Origin: an uncultured Ruminococcus sp.
GTDB taxonomy: Bacteria; Bacillota; Clostridia; Oscillospirales; Ruminococcaceae
Assembly (NCBI GenBank): GCA_902787825.1
Contig: CADAHS010000006.1
Span: 1 to 64,000 of the forward strand
Direction of reading: 5' to 3'
DNA: 64,000 nucleotides
This document shows positions 10,540 through 19,414 of this stretch, piece by piece. The position numbers were made by a program, and so were the translations under genes. The notes beneath the pieces were generated by a model. That model ran no database searches. It was given only the letters and a program-made list of their open reading frames with translations, and had not been told where the DNA came from. Positions within the stretch are counted from its first letter, which is position 1; each line of letters opens with the position of its first letter.

Positions 10540-10583
10540 GTTTTTTGAGAAAAATTGCTTATGCAGGGAATGGAGGAGTTTTA

Positions 10584-11990
10584 ATGAGAAAAAGACTTTT
10601 GTCGGCAGCGCTGGCGGTTGCGATGCTTTTCGGTTCGGCGGCAACACTCCCGAAAAGCGCTGTTGTTGACAGCACGGGTATAAGTGCAAGTGCGGTAAAT
10701 ACGGCGACATCAGGCAAATGTGGTGAAAACATCAAATGGTCACTCAAAAACGGAGTGCTGACTATCATCGGAACTGGCGCAATGTATGATTATGAATATA
10801 CTTGCTCGCCTTTTTATGAGCGAACTGATATAAAATCTGTTGTTATCCAACATGGTATAACAAGCATCGGCAGCTTTGCGTTTCAGAAGTGCATAGGCAT
10901 TATCGTGACCATACCAGGCAGTGTCAAAAGAATTGGCGAAAATGCATTTTCCAATTGTGATAAATTATATATAAGGTGCAATAAGGATACAATTGCTGAA
11001 AAATACGCAAAAGACAATAAAATCGAGTACATGCTGGCTAGCGACTTTGAACTGGCCGTGTTCCGCCTTGCAGGCGCAAACCGCTATGATACTGCTTCCC
11101 ATATTTCAAATAAAATGTATGAGGCCTCGAATACAGTCGTTGTTGCAACGGGTCTGACCTTCAACGACGCACTTGTTGCTGTCCCACTCGCAAAGGCATA
11201 TAAAGCGCCTCTGCTGCTCGCAACAGAGAAGCACATCACAGCACAGACAGAGGCTGGACTCAAGAGACTCAAGGCTAAGAACGTCATAGTTGTCAGCACA
11301 AATGGTGCTATCGGAGCAAAGGCGAAAGCAGAGTTCAAGGCAGCAAAGTACAATATGACTTACATCGAAGGTAAGACTTGCTTCGAGACAGCTGCTAAGG
11401 TAGCAAAGGCATTGCAGACCAAGACCAAGAAAGCACCCGATACAATCTTCTTCGCAACCGATTCAGCTTTTGCCGATGCACTGTCTGCAAGCCCTGTTGC
11501 AGCGATAAAGAATGCACCAATAATGTACTTGAAGAACACTGGAAGCATCGACAAGGCAACAGCTGATTATCTCAAGTCTGTTAAGGGCAAAGTTAAAAAT
11601 GCTTACATCATCGGCGGCGACGGAGTAATTTCCAACGCAATGATGAAGAACGTTGCCAACGCTCTCGGCTTGACCGTGAACAAAACCGTTCAGAGAGTTG
11701 CAGGCAAGAACCGTTACGAGACTTGTGTTGCAGTAAACAATAAGTTTGCCGGTCTGCTCACAGGTAAGGGGATCTGCGTTGCAAAGGGACTTGACTTCCC
11801 GGACGCACTTGCTGGCGGCGTGCTTGCGGCTAAGAACAGGATACCTTTGTTCCTTGCCGACGGCAAGAAGCTGCTCGACTGCCAGAATACCTATCTTAAA
11901 GGCAGAAAAGCTTCCAAGCTTTATGTTCTCGGCGGCAGGGTTGCAGTTCCCGACGAGCTTGTTAAGCTGATAGCAAAAGCAAGCGTATAA
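10584..11990 (+). CDS. Secreted cell-wall protein: short LRR region plus CWB2 repeats
   Basis: The 468-residue product begins at ATG 10584, 5 nt after GGAGGAG. An in-frame upstream ATG at 10530 lies inside the promoter and is rejected. A signal peptide (MRKRLLSAALAVAMLFGSAA) is followed by about two BspA-type LRR units at residues 80-140. Three CWB2 segments from about residue 165 follow, with RLAGANRYDTA, YIIGGDGVIS and LYVLGGRVAVPDEL. It is a paralog of the protein at the left edge, with near-identical signal peptide and CWB2 style but far fewer LRR units. The likely role is a wall-anchored surface protein; the ligand is unknown. Confidence 0.9.
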   Translation: MRKRLLSAALAVAMLFGSAATLPKSAVVDSTGISASAVNTATSGKCGENIKWSLKNGVLTIIGTGAMYDYEYTCSPFYERTDIKSVVIQHGITSIGSFAFQKCIGIIVTIPGSVKRIGENAFSNCDKLYIRCNKDTIAEKYAKDNKIEYMLASDFELAVFRLAGANRYDTASHISNKMYEASNTVVVATGLTFNDALVAVPLAKAYKAPLLLATEKHITAQTEAGLKRLKAKNVIVVSTNGAIGAKAKAEFKAAKYNMTYIEGKTCFETAAKVAKALQTKTKKAPDTIFFATDSAFADALSASPVAAIKNAPIMYLKNTGSIDKATADYLKSVKGKVKNAYIIGGDGVISNAMMKNVANALGLTVNKTVQRVAGKNRYETCVAVNNKFAGLLTGKGICVAKGLDFPDALAGGVLAAKNRIPLFLADGKKLLDCQNTYLKGRKASKLYVLGGRVAVPDELVKLIAKASV

Positions 11991-12006
11991 GTCAAATATC
12001 AACTCA

Positions 12007-12036
12007 AAAGGCGTGCAGAAATGTGCGCCTTTTTGC
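12007..12036 (+). terminator. Terminator after the CWB2 protein
   Basis: AAAGGCG pairs with CGCCTTT across a 12-nt loop and runs into TTTTTGCTTT. The tail overlaps the next promoter. Confidence 0.75.
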
Positions 12037-12065
12037 TTTACATTTTGTCGGTTATGTGGTAAACT
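12037..12065 (+). promoter_or_regulatory. Sigma-A promoter of the acetyltransferase gene
   Basis: TTTACA (12037-12042), 17-bp spacer, TAAACT (12060-12065) preceded by TGTGG. Confidence 0.7.
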
Positions 12066-12092
12066 GATTAAAACGGAAAGGAGAGTGCTGAA

Positions 12093-12716
12093 ATGGGAAC
12101 AGAGATCTTGCACAGCGGTGAACTCTATTTTCCGGGCGAAAAGGAGCTCGTTCAGTACCAGACAGCCTGCCTTGAAAAGCTTTATGATTTCAATGCTACC
12201 CGTCCCGGCGAAATGCAGAAGCGTCAGCAGATGCTAAAGGAAATGTTTGCCGAGATCGGTGAGGGCTGCTATATCGAACCGCCGTTTCATTCAAACTTCG
12301 GCGGCGCACATTGCCATTTCGGTAATTATGTCTTTGCAAACTTTAACCTTACCCTCGTTGACGATACTCATATCTATGTCGGTGACTATACAATGTTCGG
12401 CCCCAACGTTGTCGTTGCAAGTGCAGGACACCCCCTTTGCCCCGAGCTGAGAGAGGAAGGCTTGCAGTATAATTTCCCGGTTCATATCGGGAAAAATTGC
12501 TGGATAGGTGCCGGTGTTGTCATTGTTCCGGGAGTTACAATAGGAGATAACGTCGTCATCGGAGCAGGCAGCGTCGTCACAAAGGATATACCATCGGGAG
12601 TTCTTGCTTTTGGCAACCCTTGTAAGGTCCACCGTGAGATCGGAGCCAAGGACAGGGAATACTATTTCAAAGACAAAAGGATCCCTCAGCAGCTCAAAGA
12701 AAAATACGGTATTTAA
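12093..12716 (+). CDS. Sugar O-acetyltransferase (maltose/galactoside acetyltransferase family)
   Basis: This is a 207-residue left-handed beta-helix acyltransferase of the LacA/Maa type, which moves acetyl from acetyl-CoA to sugar hydroxyls. The N-terminal Mac domain (residues 1-60) is followed by hexapeptide repeats such as IGAGVVIVPGVTIGDNVVIGAGSVV. The catalytic His lies in ASAGHPLCPELR near residue 113. Length and motif order are standard. The gene is monocistronic, with its own promoter and terminator. Confidence 0.92.
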   Translation: MGTEILHSGELYFPGEKELVQYQTACLEKLYDFNATRPGEMQKRQQMLKEMFAEIGEGCYIEPPFHSNFGGAHCHFGNYVFANFNLTLVDDTHIYVGDYTMFGPNVVVASAGHPLCPELREEGLQYNFPVHIGKNCWIGAGVVIVPGVTIGDNVVIGAGSVVTKDIPSGVLAFGNPCKVHREIGAKDREYYFKDKRIPQQLKEKYGI

Positions 12717-12722
12717 TTAAAC

Positions 12723-12757
12723 AGCCATACAGAGATCAATCACTCTGTATGGCTTTT
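12723..12757. terminator. Bidirectional terminator between convergent genes
   Basis: AGCCATACAGAG and CTCTGTATGGCT form a perfect 12-bp stem with an 8-nt loop. A T-run follows on the plus side. It serves the acetyltransferase and the convergent ABC-F gene. Confidence 0.85.
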
Positions 12758-12758
12758 A

Positions 12759-14705
12759 TCATATCTTTTCCGAAAGCTCAGCCCATTGATCCATCATATC
12801 TTCAAGACGGTTTCTTGCCTCGTCGAGCTGTGAGCATTTTTCGTTTATAACGCTGTAATCTGACGCTGTCTGCGGATCAGCGATCTGCGCTTCAAGCTTT
12901 TCTATCAGCTGTTCAGTGTCCTCGATCTCATTTTCAAGCTGTCTTATCCTCTCACGCCTTTTTGCGTCCTCAGCACGCTGCTGCTTTGAACGGTGCTGAC
13001 GCTGCTTGTTTTGTGCATATTCCTCAGCCTGTTCAGCAAGTTTGCGCTCCTGCTGCTGTTGTGCAAGCTCCTGCTGCTGTGCAGTGACCGTCTGATAGTA
13101 TGCGTCAAAATTGCCCTCGTAAGAGTTCACCTCGTCAGCTCTGACCTCGATGATCCTGTCAGCGACCTTGTTGAGCAGATACCTGTCGTGAGAAACAAGT
13201 ATTATCGTTCCCCCGAACTGCGCAAGTGCATCTTCAAGCACCTCTTTTGTCTGCATATCAAGATGGTTTGTCGGTTCGTCAAGTATCAGAACGTTTCCAC
13301 GGTTCAGAGCCATGATTGCAAAATAAAGCTTTGCTCTTTCACCGCCTGAAATGACCGAAACAGGCTTGAAAACGTCCTCACCCTTTATCAGTACAGACCC
13401 CAGTACGCTCCTTGCTTGCTGATCTGAAAGCCTTGGATTTTTCCTCTGTACCTCGCCTATGACCGTGTTGTGCCTGTCAAGTGCCGTGTGCTCCTGATCA
13501 AAATAGGATATCCGTATATTGTTTCCCCATATTATGTTGCCGCTGTCGTGAGGGATAAGTCCCTGTATCAGCTTCAGTATCGAGGATTTCCCTATACCGT
13601 TTGCGCCGATGATACCAACGTGTTCACCACGCCTGACGTGCATATCAAGGCTTTTTATAAGCACCCTCTTTTTGTCGCCTTCACCCACAGCCAGCGGACA
13701 CCCTATGACCCTGACAATATCCTTTGTCGGTTCTATGTCATATCCAAGCTGTATCTTCGGCGGCTTTTCAAACATCTGAGGCTTGTCCACACGCTCGATC
13801 CTGTCAAGCATATGCTGCCTCGACTTTGCCATTTTTGCGGTCGAAGCTCTCACTTTGTTGCGGGCAATGTAATCCTCTAACCTGGCGATCTCTTTCTGCT
13901 GAGCCTCAAATTCCTTCAGCTGGCGTTCATCACGCATTTTACGCTGTATCAGATATGCGCTGTAATCACCCTTGTAGCTGTAGATCCGTCCCTGTTGTAT
14001 CTCGCAGATCCTTGTGCATACCTTGTTGATGAAATATCTGTCATGCGAAACGACCAGAAGCGAGCCTTTGTAGCCTTTCAGATGCTCCTCCAGCCACATC
14101 AGCGTCTCAAAATCAAGGTGGTTCGTCGGCTCGTCAAGTATCAGAAGATCAGGCTGTTCAAGCAGCAGCTTCGCAAGTGCGAGCCTCGTTTTTTCACCGC
14201 CTGAAAGAGTAGCGACCACCTGCGATGTGTCAGTGTTTGCAAAGCCCATTCCGTTGAGTACCTGCCTTATGCGAACGTCCATGCGATAGCCGTCACGGGC
14301 CTCAAAAAATGCGCTCAGCTCCGAGTATTCATGGCTTATCCTTTCAAGCTGCTCACCCTCAGCACTTGCCATTTTTGCCGAAAGCTCCTTCATCTTGTCC
14401 CTGATACCGATAAGCTCTGAGAATGCGTCATTCATCTCCTGCATTATTGTGTTTTTTGAGTCAAGACCGCTGTTTTGCCGCAGATATCCTACCGTAGCAT
14501 TTGAGCGTATGCTCACACTGCCCAGACCGTCCGGAGTCCTGTCAAATCCCTCAGAACCTGTAATTATGTTCAGAAGCGTCGTCTTTCCGCAGCCGTTTGA
14601 CCCGATAAGCCCCACCGCTTCATGATCCTCGATAGTCAGATCAATGTCCCGAAGCAGCAGTTCACCGTTGAAGTATTTATATATGTTCTCAATGTTTGCA
14701 AGCAT
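12759..14705 (-). CDS. ABC-F family ATP-binding protein (YdiF/Uup-like)
   Basis: The 648-residue protein has two ABC ATPase domains and no membrane segment, the hallmark of ABC-F ribosome-associated factors. Domain 1 shows Walker A GSNGCGKTTLL, signature LSGGEKTRLALAKLL and Walker B LLILDEPTNHLD. Domain 2 shows GANGIGKSSIL, ISGGERAKLYFAIM and VLILDEPTNHLD. A Gln/Glu/Arg-rich coiled coil occupies roughly residues 535-640. The inter-domain linker (about 235-310) is basic. The likely role is translation rescue or regulation in the cytoplasm. Some family members give antibiotic resistance, which the sequence alone cannot assign here. Confidence 0.93.
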   Translation of the reverse strand: MLANIENIYKYFNGELLLRDIDLTIEDHEAVGLIGSNGCGKTTLLNIITGSEGFDRTPDGLGSVSIRSNATVGYLRQNSGLDSKNTIMQEMNDAFSELIGIRDKMKELSAKMASAEGEQLERISHEYSELSAFFEARDGYRMDVRIRQVLNGMGFANTDTSQVVATLSGGEKTRLALAKLLLEQPDLLILDEPTNHLDFETLMWLEEHLKGYKGSLLVVSHDRYFINKVCTRICEIQQGRIYSYKGDYSAYLIQRKMRDERQLKEFEAQQKEIARLEDYIARNKVRASTAKMAKSRQHMLDRIERVDKPQMFEKPPKIQLGYDIEPTKDIVRVIGCPLAVGEGDKKRVLIKSLDMHVRRGEHVGIIGANGIGKSSILKLIQGLIPHDSGNIIWGNNIRISYFDQEHTALDRHNTVIGEVQRKNPRLSDQQARSVLGSVLIKGEDVFKPVSVISGGERAKLYFAIMALNRGNVLILDEPTNHLDMQTKEVLEDALAQFGGTIILVSHDRYLLNKVADRIIEVRADEVNSYEGNFDAYYQTVTAQQQELAQQQQERKLAEQAEEYAQNKQRQHRSKQQRAEDAKRRERIRQLENEIEDTEQLIEKLEAQIADPQTASDYSVINEKCSQLDEARNRLEDMMDQWAELSEKI

Positions 14706-14743
14706 ATTCTGTTCTCCGTCTGATAATTTCTTTATTATTGTCT

Positions 14744-14772
14744 ATTATAAACTATATCGATCTTTTTTTCAA
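14744..14772 (-). promoter_or_regulatory. Sigma-A promoter of the ABC-F gene
   Basis: On the minus strand TTGAAA (14767-14772), 17-bp spacer, TATAAT (14744-14749), 39 bp upstream of the ATG. Confidence 0.8.
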
Positions 14773-14902
14773 TAGAATGTTTTTTAACGTTTAAGCAATA
14801 TAAATCTGCGAAAATGTGCACAAGGTTATGCTGCTGATTCGCCTGAAACTTGTGCAACCATACGAAATGCAGTATAAAATTATTAATTTTGTTCAAAAGC
14901 AG

Positions 14903-14931
14903 TTGCGTTTTTCATAATAATTTGTTAAAAT
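14903..14931 (+). promoter_or_regulatory. Promoter of the EIIA-like gene
   Basis: TTGCGT (14903-14908), 17-bp spacer, TAAAAT (14926-14931). It is divergent from the ABC-F promoter across about 130 bp of AT-rich DNA with no other recognised feature. Confidence 0.65.
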
Positions 14932-14989
14932 AAGACTAAATTAAGATACATTTGTGCTGCATATACTTTTAAGAAACGAGGTGAACGCT

Positions 14990-15514
14990 GTGAAGATATT
15001 CGGAAAGAATATATCCGCCGAAGGATCTGAGAAAAAGCTCCTTGGCTGCTGCGATGGTATCGTTGCAAGACTGAAAGATTCAAAAAATGATATAGTTTCC
15101 TCGGGTATCCTCGGTGAGGGCTTTGCCGTATATCCCTTGTTGAATGAGCATAATAATTCCACCGATCTTGCAGTTGATCTCAGCCAGCCCGACAGAGTCA
15201 GCGTCACTGAGATATCAAGTCCGGTCAGCGGACGTGTTCTTGATATATCATCAAAACCCGAAGCCGTGATCATCAAGACAGATGACGGTCTTAAAGTTCT
15301 TGTGAGCTTTTTTGATTTTGCGTCAAAATCTGTATATATCTCAGTCAGATGCGGCGACCTGGTAAAAGCAGGATCACAGATCGCTGATGTAAAGATAGAT
15401 TCCGAAAACAGAGCAGTCTATGTTATAGTTGAAAACAGCGATCTGCTCAGTAAGTTTGAGGTAAATACCGGCAGAACATCTGATTTAAAAGTTGCTGCTG
15501 AGTATACACTTTGA
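14990..15514 (+). CDS. Degenerate PTS glucose-type EIIA-like protein lacking both active-site histidines
   Basis: The 174-residue product starts at GTG 14990 behind GAGGTG. An upstream in-frame TTG at 14954 has no ribosome site. The order of motifs matches the EIIA-Glc beta-sandwich: SSPVSGRVLDISS, then the segment GLKVLVSFFDF, then CGDLVKAGSQIADVKID. In true EIIA-Glc proteins the segment equivalent to VLVSFFDF holds the phosphorylated His (as in LFVHFGID) and a second His lies just before it. Here these positions read Ser and a non-His residue. It is therefore probably a non-catalytic, regulatory or binding relative. It has its own promoter and terminator and no other PTS gene nearby. Confidence 0.75.
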   Translation: MKIFGKNISAEGSEKKLLGCCDGIVARLKDSKNDIVSSGILGEGFAVYPLLNEHNNSTDLAVDLSQPDRVSVTEISSPVSGRVLDISSKPEAVIIKTDDGLKVLVSFFDFASKSVYISVRCGDLVKAGSQIADVKIDSENRAVYVIVENSDLLSKFEVNTGRTSDLKVAAEYTL

Positions 15515-15547
15515 TTTTTAGCGTTCAATTTTACTTTTCCCCTATAT

Positions 15548-15580
15548 GTCTCCGGTACATTTAGTGCCGGGGACTTTTTT
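15548..15580 (+). terminator. Terminator after the EIIA-like gene
   Basis: GTCTCCGG pairs with CCGGGGAC across an 11-nt loop and is followed by six T. Confidence 0.85.
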
Positions 15581-15641
15581 GCTTGCATATCACTTGCGCC
15601 GAAAATTTTTTGTGAAAAAATAAAAAAAGTTTGTAAAACTA

Positions 15642-15670
15642 TGTACATTTGCGTTTGAATGTGATATAAT
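15642..15670 (+). promoter_or_regulatory. Promoter of the polyamine gene cluster
   Basis: TGTACA (15642-15647), 17-bp spacer, a consensus TATAAT (15665-15670). The start codon of speD is 58 bp downstream. Confidence 0.7.
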
Positions 15671-15727
15671 CATTGCAAGTATATCTGCACGATCAATGCA
15701 GTTTGCTATTTTACCTGAGAGGACGGG

Positions 15728-16540
15728 ATGATAGGGTTGGAGCAGAAGCTTTCATTGTATGGATTCAACAATCTTACGAAAACTCTTAGCTTTAACATCT
15801 ATGATGTATGCTATGCAAAAACAGAAAGAGAACAAAAGGGCTATATAGCTTATATCGACGAACAGTATAATTCCGAAAGACTAACAAAGATCCTTTGCGA
15901 TGTCACGGAAATGATAGGAGCCAGAGTGCTCAATATATCCAAACAAGACTACGAACCGCAGGGTGCTTCGGTCAATGTTCTTATTGCCGAAAAAGCACTT
16001 GATGAGGATTGCATAGATCCGTCCTGCAATCAGGGCGTGCTTCCTGCTGCTAAACCGAGAACAGTTGCAGCTCACCTTGACAAAAGCCATGTGACCGTTC
16101 ATACATTCCCCGAGTATCATCCCGATAACGCCATTTCGACCTTCAGAGTGGATATCGACGTTTCCACCTGCGGAATGATATCTCCGTTGAATGCGCTCAA
16201 CTACCTTATCGGAAGCTTTGATTCGGACATTATAACAATAGACTACCGTGTCAGAGGCTTTACCAGAGATGTCCTTGGCAAGAAATTTTTTATCGACCAT
16301 AAAATAACTTCAATACAGGACTATATCGACAAGGATACTCTCACACGTTATGATGCGATAGATGTCAATATGTATCAGTCAAACATCTTCCACACAAAAC
16401 TGCTTATCAAAGATATCGAGCTTCAGAACTATCTTTTCAAGACCGATGCTCTGGAGCTTTCACCAAAACAGCGCCTTGATATAACCGATGCGCTTCGCAG
16501 AGAAATGATAGAGATATACAGCGGTATGAATATCTATTAG
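15728..16540 (+). CDS. speD: S-adenosylmethionine decarboxylase proenzyme
   Basis: SpeD makes decarboxylated AdoMet, the aminopropyl donor for spermidine. The 270-residue length and near-continuous similarity to the E. coli-type enzyme place it in the larger bacterial class. The proenzyme cleaves itself before Ser120 in DKSHVTVH, and that Ser becomes the pyruvoyl cofactor. Other conserved stretches are [17 protein letters not shown] and [21 protein letters not shown]. It is the first gene of the polyamine cluster. The ATG follows GAGAGGACGGG. Confidence 0.95.
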   Translation: MIGLEQKLSLYGFNNLTKTLSFNIYDVCYAKTEREQKGYIAYIDEQYNSERLTKILCDVTEMIGARVLNISKQDYEPQGASVNVLIAEKALDEDCIDPSCNQGVLPAAKPRTVAAHLDKSHVTVHTFPEYHPDNAISTFRVDIDVSTCGMISPLNALNYLIGSFDSDIITIDYRVRGFTRDVLGKKFFIDHKITSIQDYIDKDTLTRYDAIDVNMYQSNIFHTKLLIKDIELQNYLFKTDALELSPKQRLDITDALRREMIEIYSGMNIY

Positions 16541-16606
16541 AGATAAGATGTAAGAGGTAAGATGTAAGAGATATAAGAGATAGAGATAAGAGATAAGATT
16601 AGAGGT
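16541..16606 (+). repeat. Purine-rich imperfect tandem repeat (AGATAAGAT/GTAAGAG units)
   Basis: About 65 bp between speD and the decarboxylase consist of overlapping units such as AGAGATAAGA and GATGTAAGAG with almost no C. The array ends at the ribosome site AGGTAAGGG of the next gene. Confidence 0.8.
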
Positions 16607-16613
16607 AAGGGAA

Positions 16614-18062
16614 TTGGAACTTACACAGAGCAATGCACCTATATATGAAGCGTTGACAAAGCATATGAAAAACCGTGTCGTCCGCCTTGACGTGCCGGGT
16701 CATAAGGGAGGAAGAATGAATAAGCCGCTGAGAGATTTTCTCGGCGAGCCCTGCCTGAGATGTGATGTCAATTCAATGAAGAACCTTGATAACCTCTGTC
16801 ACCCGACAAGCGTTATCAGAGATGCGCAGGACCTTGCCGCACAGGCATTTGGTGCTCAGCACGCATTCTTTATCGTCAACGGTACCACAGCCGCAGTGCA
16901 GACAATGGTTTTTACGGCGTGTAAAGCAGGCGAAAAGATAATAATGCCACGCAACGTCCACAGAAGCGCTATAAATGCTCTCGTGGTATGCGGAGCTGTA
17001 CCGGTTTATGTAAATCCCGGGACAAATAAAAAGCTTGGCATACCCTTGGGTATGTCCGTTGTGGACGTTGAAAAGGCGATAATAGAAAACCCCGATGCAA
17101 AAGCCGTGTTGGTGAATAACCCCACATACTACGGCATCTGCTCGGACATCAGGAGGATCGTTGAGATCGCTCATGCGCACGGTATGCTCGTGCTTGCTGA
17201 CGAAGCTCACGGAACTCATTTTTATTTTGGAGAAAACCTTCCGACCAGTGCAATGGCTGCGGGTGCGGATATGGCAGCCGTGTCCATACACAAAACGGGC
17301 GGAAGCCTCACTCAGTCATCACTTCTGCTTTGCGGAAAGAATGTTTCCGACGGCTATGTGCGGCAGATAATAAACCTCACCCAGACTACAAGCGGCTCGT
17401 ATCTGCTTATGGTCTCGCTTGATATGGCACGGCGCAACCTCGCACTCAACGGAAAGGAAATGTTTGCAAAAGCGTGTGATTATGTAAAGTACGCAAGCGG
17501 TGAGATAAACAAGATAGGCGGCTATTATGCCTTCGGACAGGATCTTGTCAACGGCAGCGACATCTTTGCCTTTGACAGCACCAAGCTCTCGGTACACACC
17601 AGAGCGATCGGTCTTGCAGGTGTCGAGGTCTACGACCTGCTTCGTGATGAGTACGATATACAGATCGAGTTTGGCGACATAGGAAATATCCTTGCAATAG
17701 TCTCCGCAGGCGACAGAGAGCTTGAAATTGAACGTTTTATCTCCGCACTCAGCGAGATTAAAAGGCTCTACCATAAAGACCCTGCAGGACTGTTCGACCA
17801 CGAGTATATCGACCCGATCGTTAAGGTCACACCCCAGAAAGCCTTTTACAGCGAGAAAAAGGCTGTACCTGTCAAGGAAAGCTGCGGCAAGGTCTGCGCT
17901 GAGTTCGTAATGTGCTATCCGCCGGGAATACCGATTCTTGCCCCGGGCGAAATGATAACAAAAGAGATAATCGAGTATATAACCTACTGTAAGCAAAAAG
18001 GCTGCCTTATGACAGGCACAGAGGATCTTGAGATAAACTATATCAACGTCATTGACGAGTAG
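16614..18062 (+). CDS. speA: Arginine/lysine/ornithine decarboxylase, PLP fold type I (probable arginine decarboxylase)
   Basis: The 482-residue PLP enzyme belongs to the Bacillus SpeA/Cad group. It shows DVPGHKGGRMNKPL near residue 27, the PLP-stacking segment NGTTAAVQTMV, DEAHGTHF, and the Schiff-base Lys227 in SIHKTGGSLTQS. The C-terminal domain has the family's CYPPGIPILAPGE motif. It starts with TTG at 16614 behind AGGTAAGGG. The agmatinase gene downstream argues for arginine as substrate (arginine to agmatine), but lysine or ornithine cannot be excluded from sequence. Confidence 0.9.
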   Translation: MELTQSNAPIYEALTKHMKNRVVRLDVPGHKGGRMNKPLRDFLGEPCLRCDVNSMKNLDNLCHPTSVIRDAQDLAAQAFGAQHAFFIVNGTTAAVQTMVFTACKAGEKIIMPRNVHRSAINALVVCGAVPVYVNPGTNKKLGIPLGMSVVDVEKAIIENPDAKAVLVNNPTYYGICSDIRRIVEIAHAHGMLVLADEAHGTHFYFGENLPTSAMAAGADMAAVSIHKTGGSLTQSSLLLCGKNVSDGYVRQIINLTQTTSGSYLLMVSLDMARRNLALNGKEMFAKACDYVKYASGEINKIGGYYAFGQDLVNGSDIFAFDSTKLSVHTRAIGLAGVEVYDLLRDEYDIQIEFGDIGNILAIVSAGDRELEIERFISALSEIKRLYHKDPAGLFDHEYIDPIVKVTPQKAFYSEKKAVPVKESCGKVCAEFVMCYPPGIPILAPGEMITKEIIEYITYCKQKGCLMTGTEDLEINYINVIDE

Positions 18063-18091
18063 AACAAAGAGCAGCTTTGGGAGATAAAACA

Positions 18092-18523
18092 ATGGATAAT
18101 GATATGTTTGAGCAGGAAGATGAGCCGCTGGCGGAAGAGCGTAAAACAGGCTGCGGCTGCGGACTTGTGGCTGTTATTGTGATCGTTTTAATAATGTCTG
18201 TTCCTTTGCTAATTCATCTGATAGACAGCTGGCCGATAACAGTTGACAGTAAGAGCAATAATGGCTTAAAAGTTGAACTTCAAGCAATCGGAAGCCCTGT
18301 TTGGCCGTTCGGTCCGCAGGACGGGCGAGTTTGGCTTAAGCTTGGTTCGTTTAAAATATGCAGTGAGGATTTCGTGCTGCACAACGACGGCAAGGGTATG
18401 GACGAGTATAACTGGAAGGTCGATTGGAAAGAAGACAGCGTATTGATAACGATAATCGGAGAGGAACAGGCAGACGAGCATATTACCCTTTATTATGACG
18501 GAAAGACTGAAAGTGATAACTAA
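18092..18523 (+). CDS. Hypothetical protein with one N-terminal membrane segment, in the polyamine cluster
   Basis: I do not recognise the family. The 143-residue product starts at ATG 18092 with GGGAG 8 nt upstream; an earlier in-frame TTG is unsupported. An acidic N-terminus and a CGCG motif (residues 20-23) precede one hydrophobic helix at about residues 24-43. A small extracytoplasmic domain of about 95 residues follows, with a regular beta-rich look (VWLKLGSFKICSEDFVLHN). It sits between speA and speE, in the same direction. Confidence 0.8.
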   Translation: MDNDMFEQEDEPLAEERKTGCGCGLVAVIVIVLIMSVPLLIHLIDSWPITVDSKSNNGLKVELQAIGSPVWPFGPQDGRVWLKLGSFKICSEDFVLHNDGKGMDEYNWKVDWKEDSVLITIIGEEQADEHITLYYDGKTESDN

Positions 18524-18565
18524 ACAGTATTTTAGAACAATGATGCAATGAAAGGAGAACCTATT

Positions 18566-19414
18566 TTGGACTTGTGGTTTACCGAAAAGCACACCGATGA
18601 TGTGAATTTCACGATAAAAGTTAAAAAGCAGCTGTACAGCGGCAAAAGCTACTACCAGCAGATAGACGTTTTTGACACCTACGAGTTCGGCAGAGTGCTT
18701 GTGCTTGACGGCTTTATAATGCTGACCGAAAAGGACGAGTACATCTATCACGAAATGGTCACTGCCGTGCCGATGGCGGTCAATCCCGACATAAAGAACG
18801 TGCTCGTTATCGGCGCAGGCGACGGCGGAACGATAAGAGAACTGACACGTTACAAGACCATTGAAAAGATAGATATGGTCGAGATCGACGAGCAGGTAGT
18901 TGAGGTCTGCAAGGAGTTCCTGCCTCAGACCGCCTGCAAATTTGACGATGAAAGGGTCAGCCTTTTCTTTGAGGACGGGCTAAAATTCGTCCGCCGCAAG
19001 GAGAATGAATATGACCTTATAATCGTTGATTCGACCGATCCCTTCGGTCCCGGCGAAGGGCTTTTCACAAAGGAGTTTTACGGCAACTGCTCAAAGGCAC
19101 TTACCGAAAAGGGCATACTTATCAACCAGCACGAAAGCACCTACTACGATTCGTATGTGGATATGGTAAAGCGCACCCACAAGCGCATCAGCAGCGCTTT
19201 CCCCGTGTCAATGGTCTATCAGGCGCATATACCGACTTATCCTTCGGGACACTGGCTCTTCGGCTTTGCATCGAAAAATCTCCACCCCGTATATGATCTC
19301 AAAGCGCAGGAGTGGGAGAATTTCGGCTTAACTACGAAATACTATAACACCGAGCTTCACAAGGGCTGCTTTGCGCTGCCAAACTATGTAAAGGAGATAC
19401 TTGCCGATGAATAA
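18566..19414 (+). CDS. speE: Spermidine synthase (aminopropyltransferase)
   Basis: SpeE transfers the aminopropyl group of decarboxylated AdoMet to putrescine. The 282-residue protein starts at TTG 18566: AAAGGAG lies 8 nt upstream and the N-terminus DLWFTEKHTDD aligns with the family start ELWYTEKQT. The ATG at 18548 lies upstream of this ribosome site and is rejected. Motifs include VIGAGDGGTIREL (cofactor loop), DMVEIDEQVVEVC, and the gate residues in IIVDSTDPFGPGEGLF. The end overlaps speB by 8 bp, suggesting translational coupling. Confidence 0.95.
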   Translation: MDLWFTEKHTDDVNFTIKVKKQLYSGKSYYQQIDVFDTYEFGRVLVLDGFIMLTEKDEYIYHEMVTAVPMAVNPDIKNVLVIGAGDGGTIRELTRYKTIEKIDMVEIDEQVVEVCKEFLPQTACKFDDERVSLFFEDGLKFVRRKENEYDLIIVDSTDPFGPGEGLFTKEFYGNCSKALTEKGILINQHESTYYDSYVDMVKRTHKRISSAFPVSMVYQAHIPTYPSGHWLFGFASKNLHPVYDLKAQEWENFGLTTKYYNTELHKGCFALPNYVKEILADE

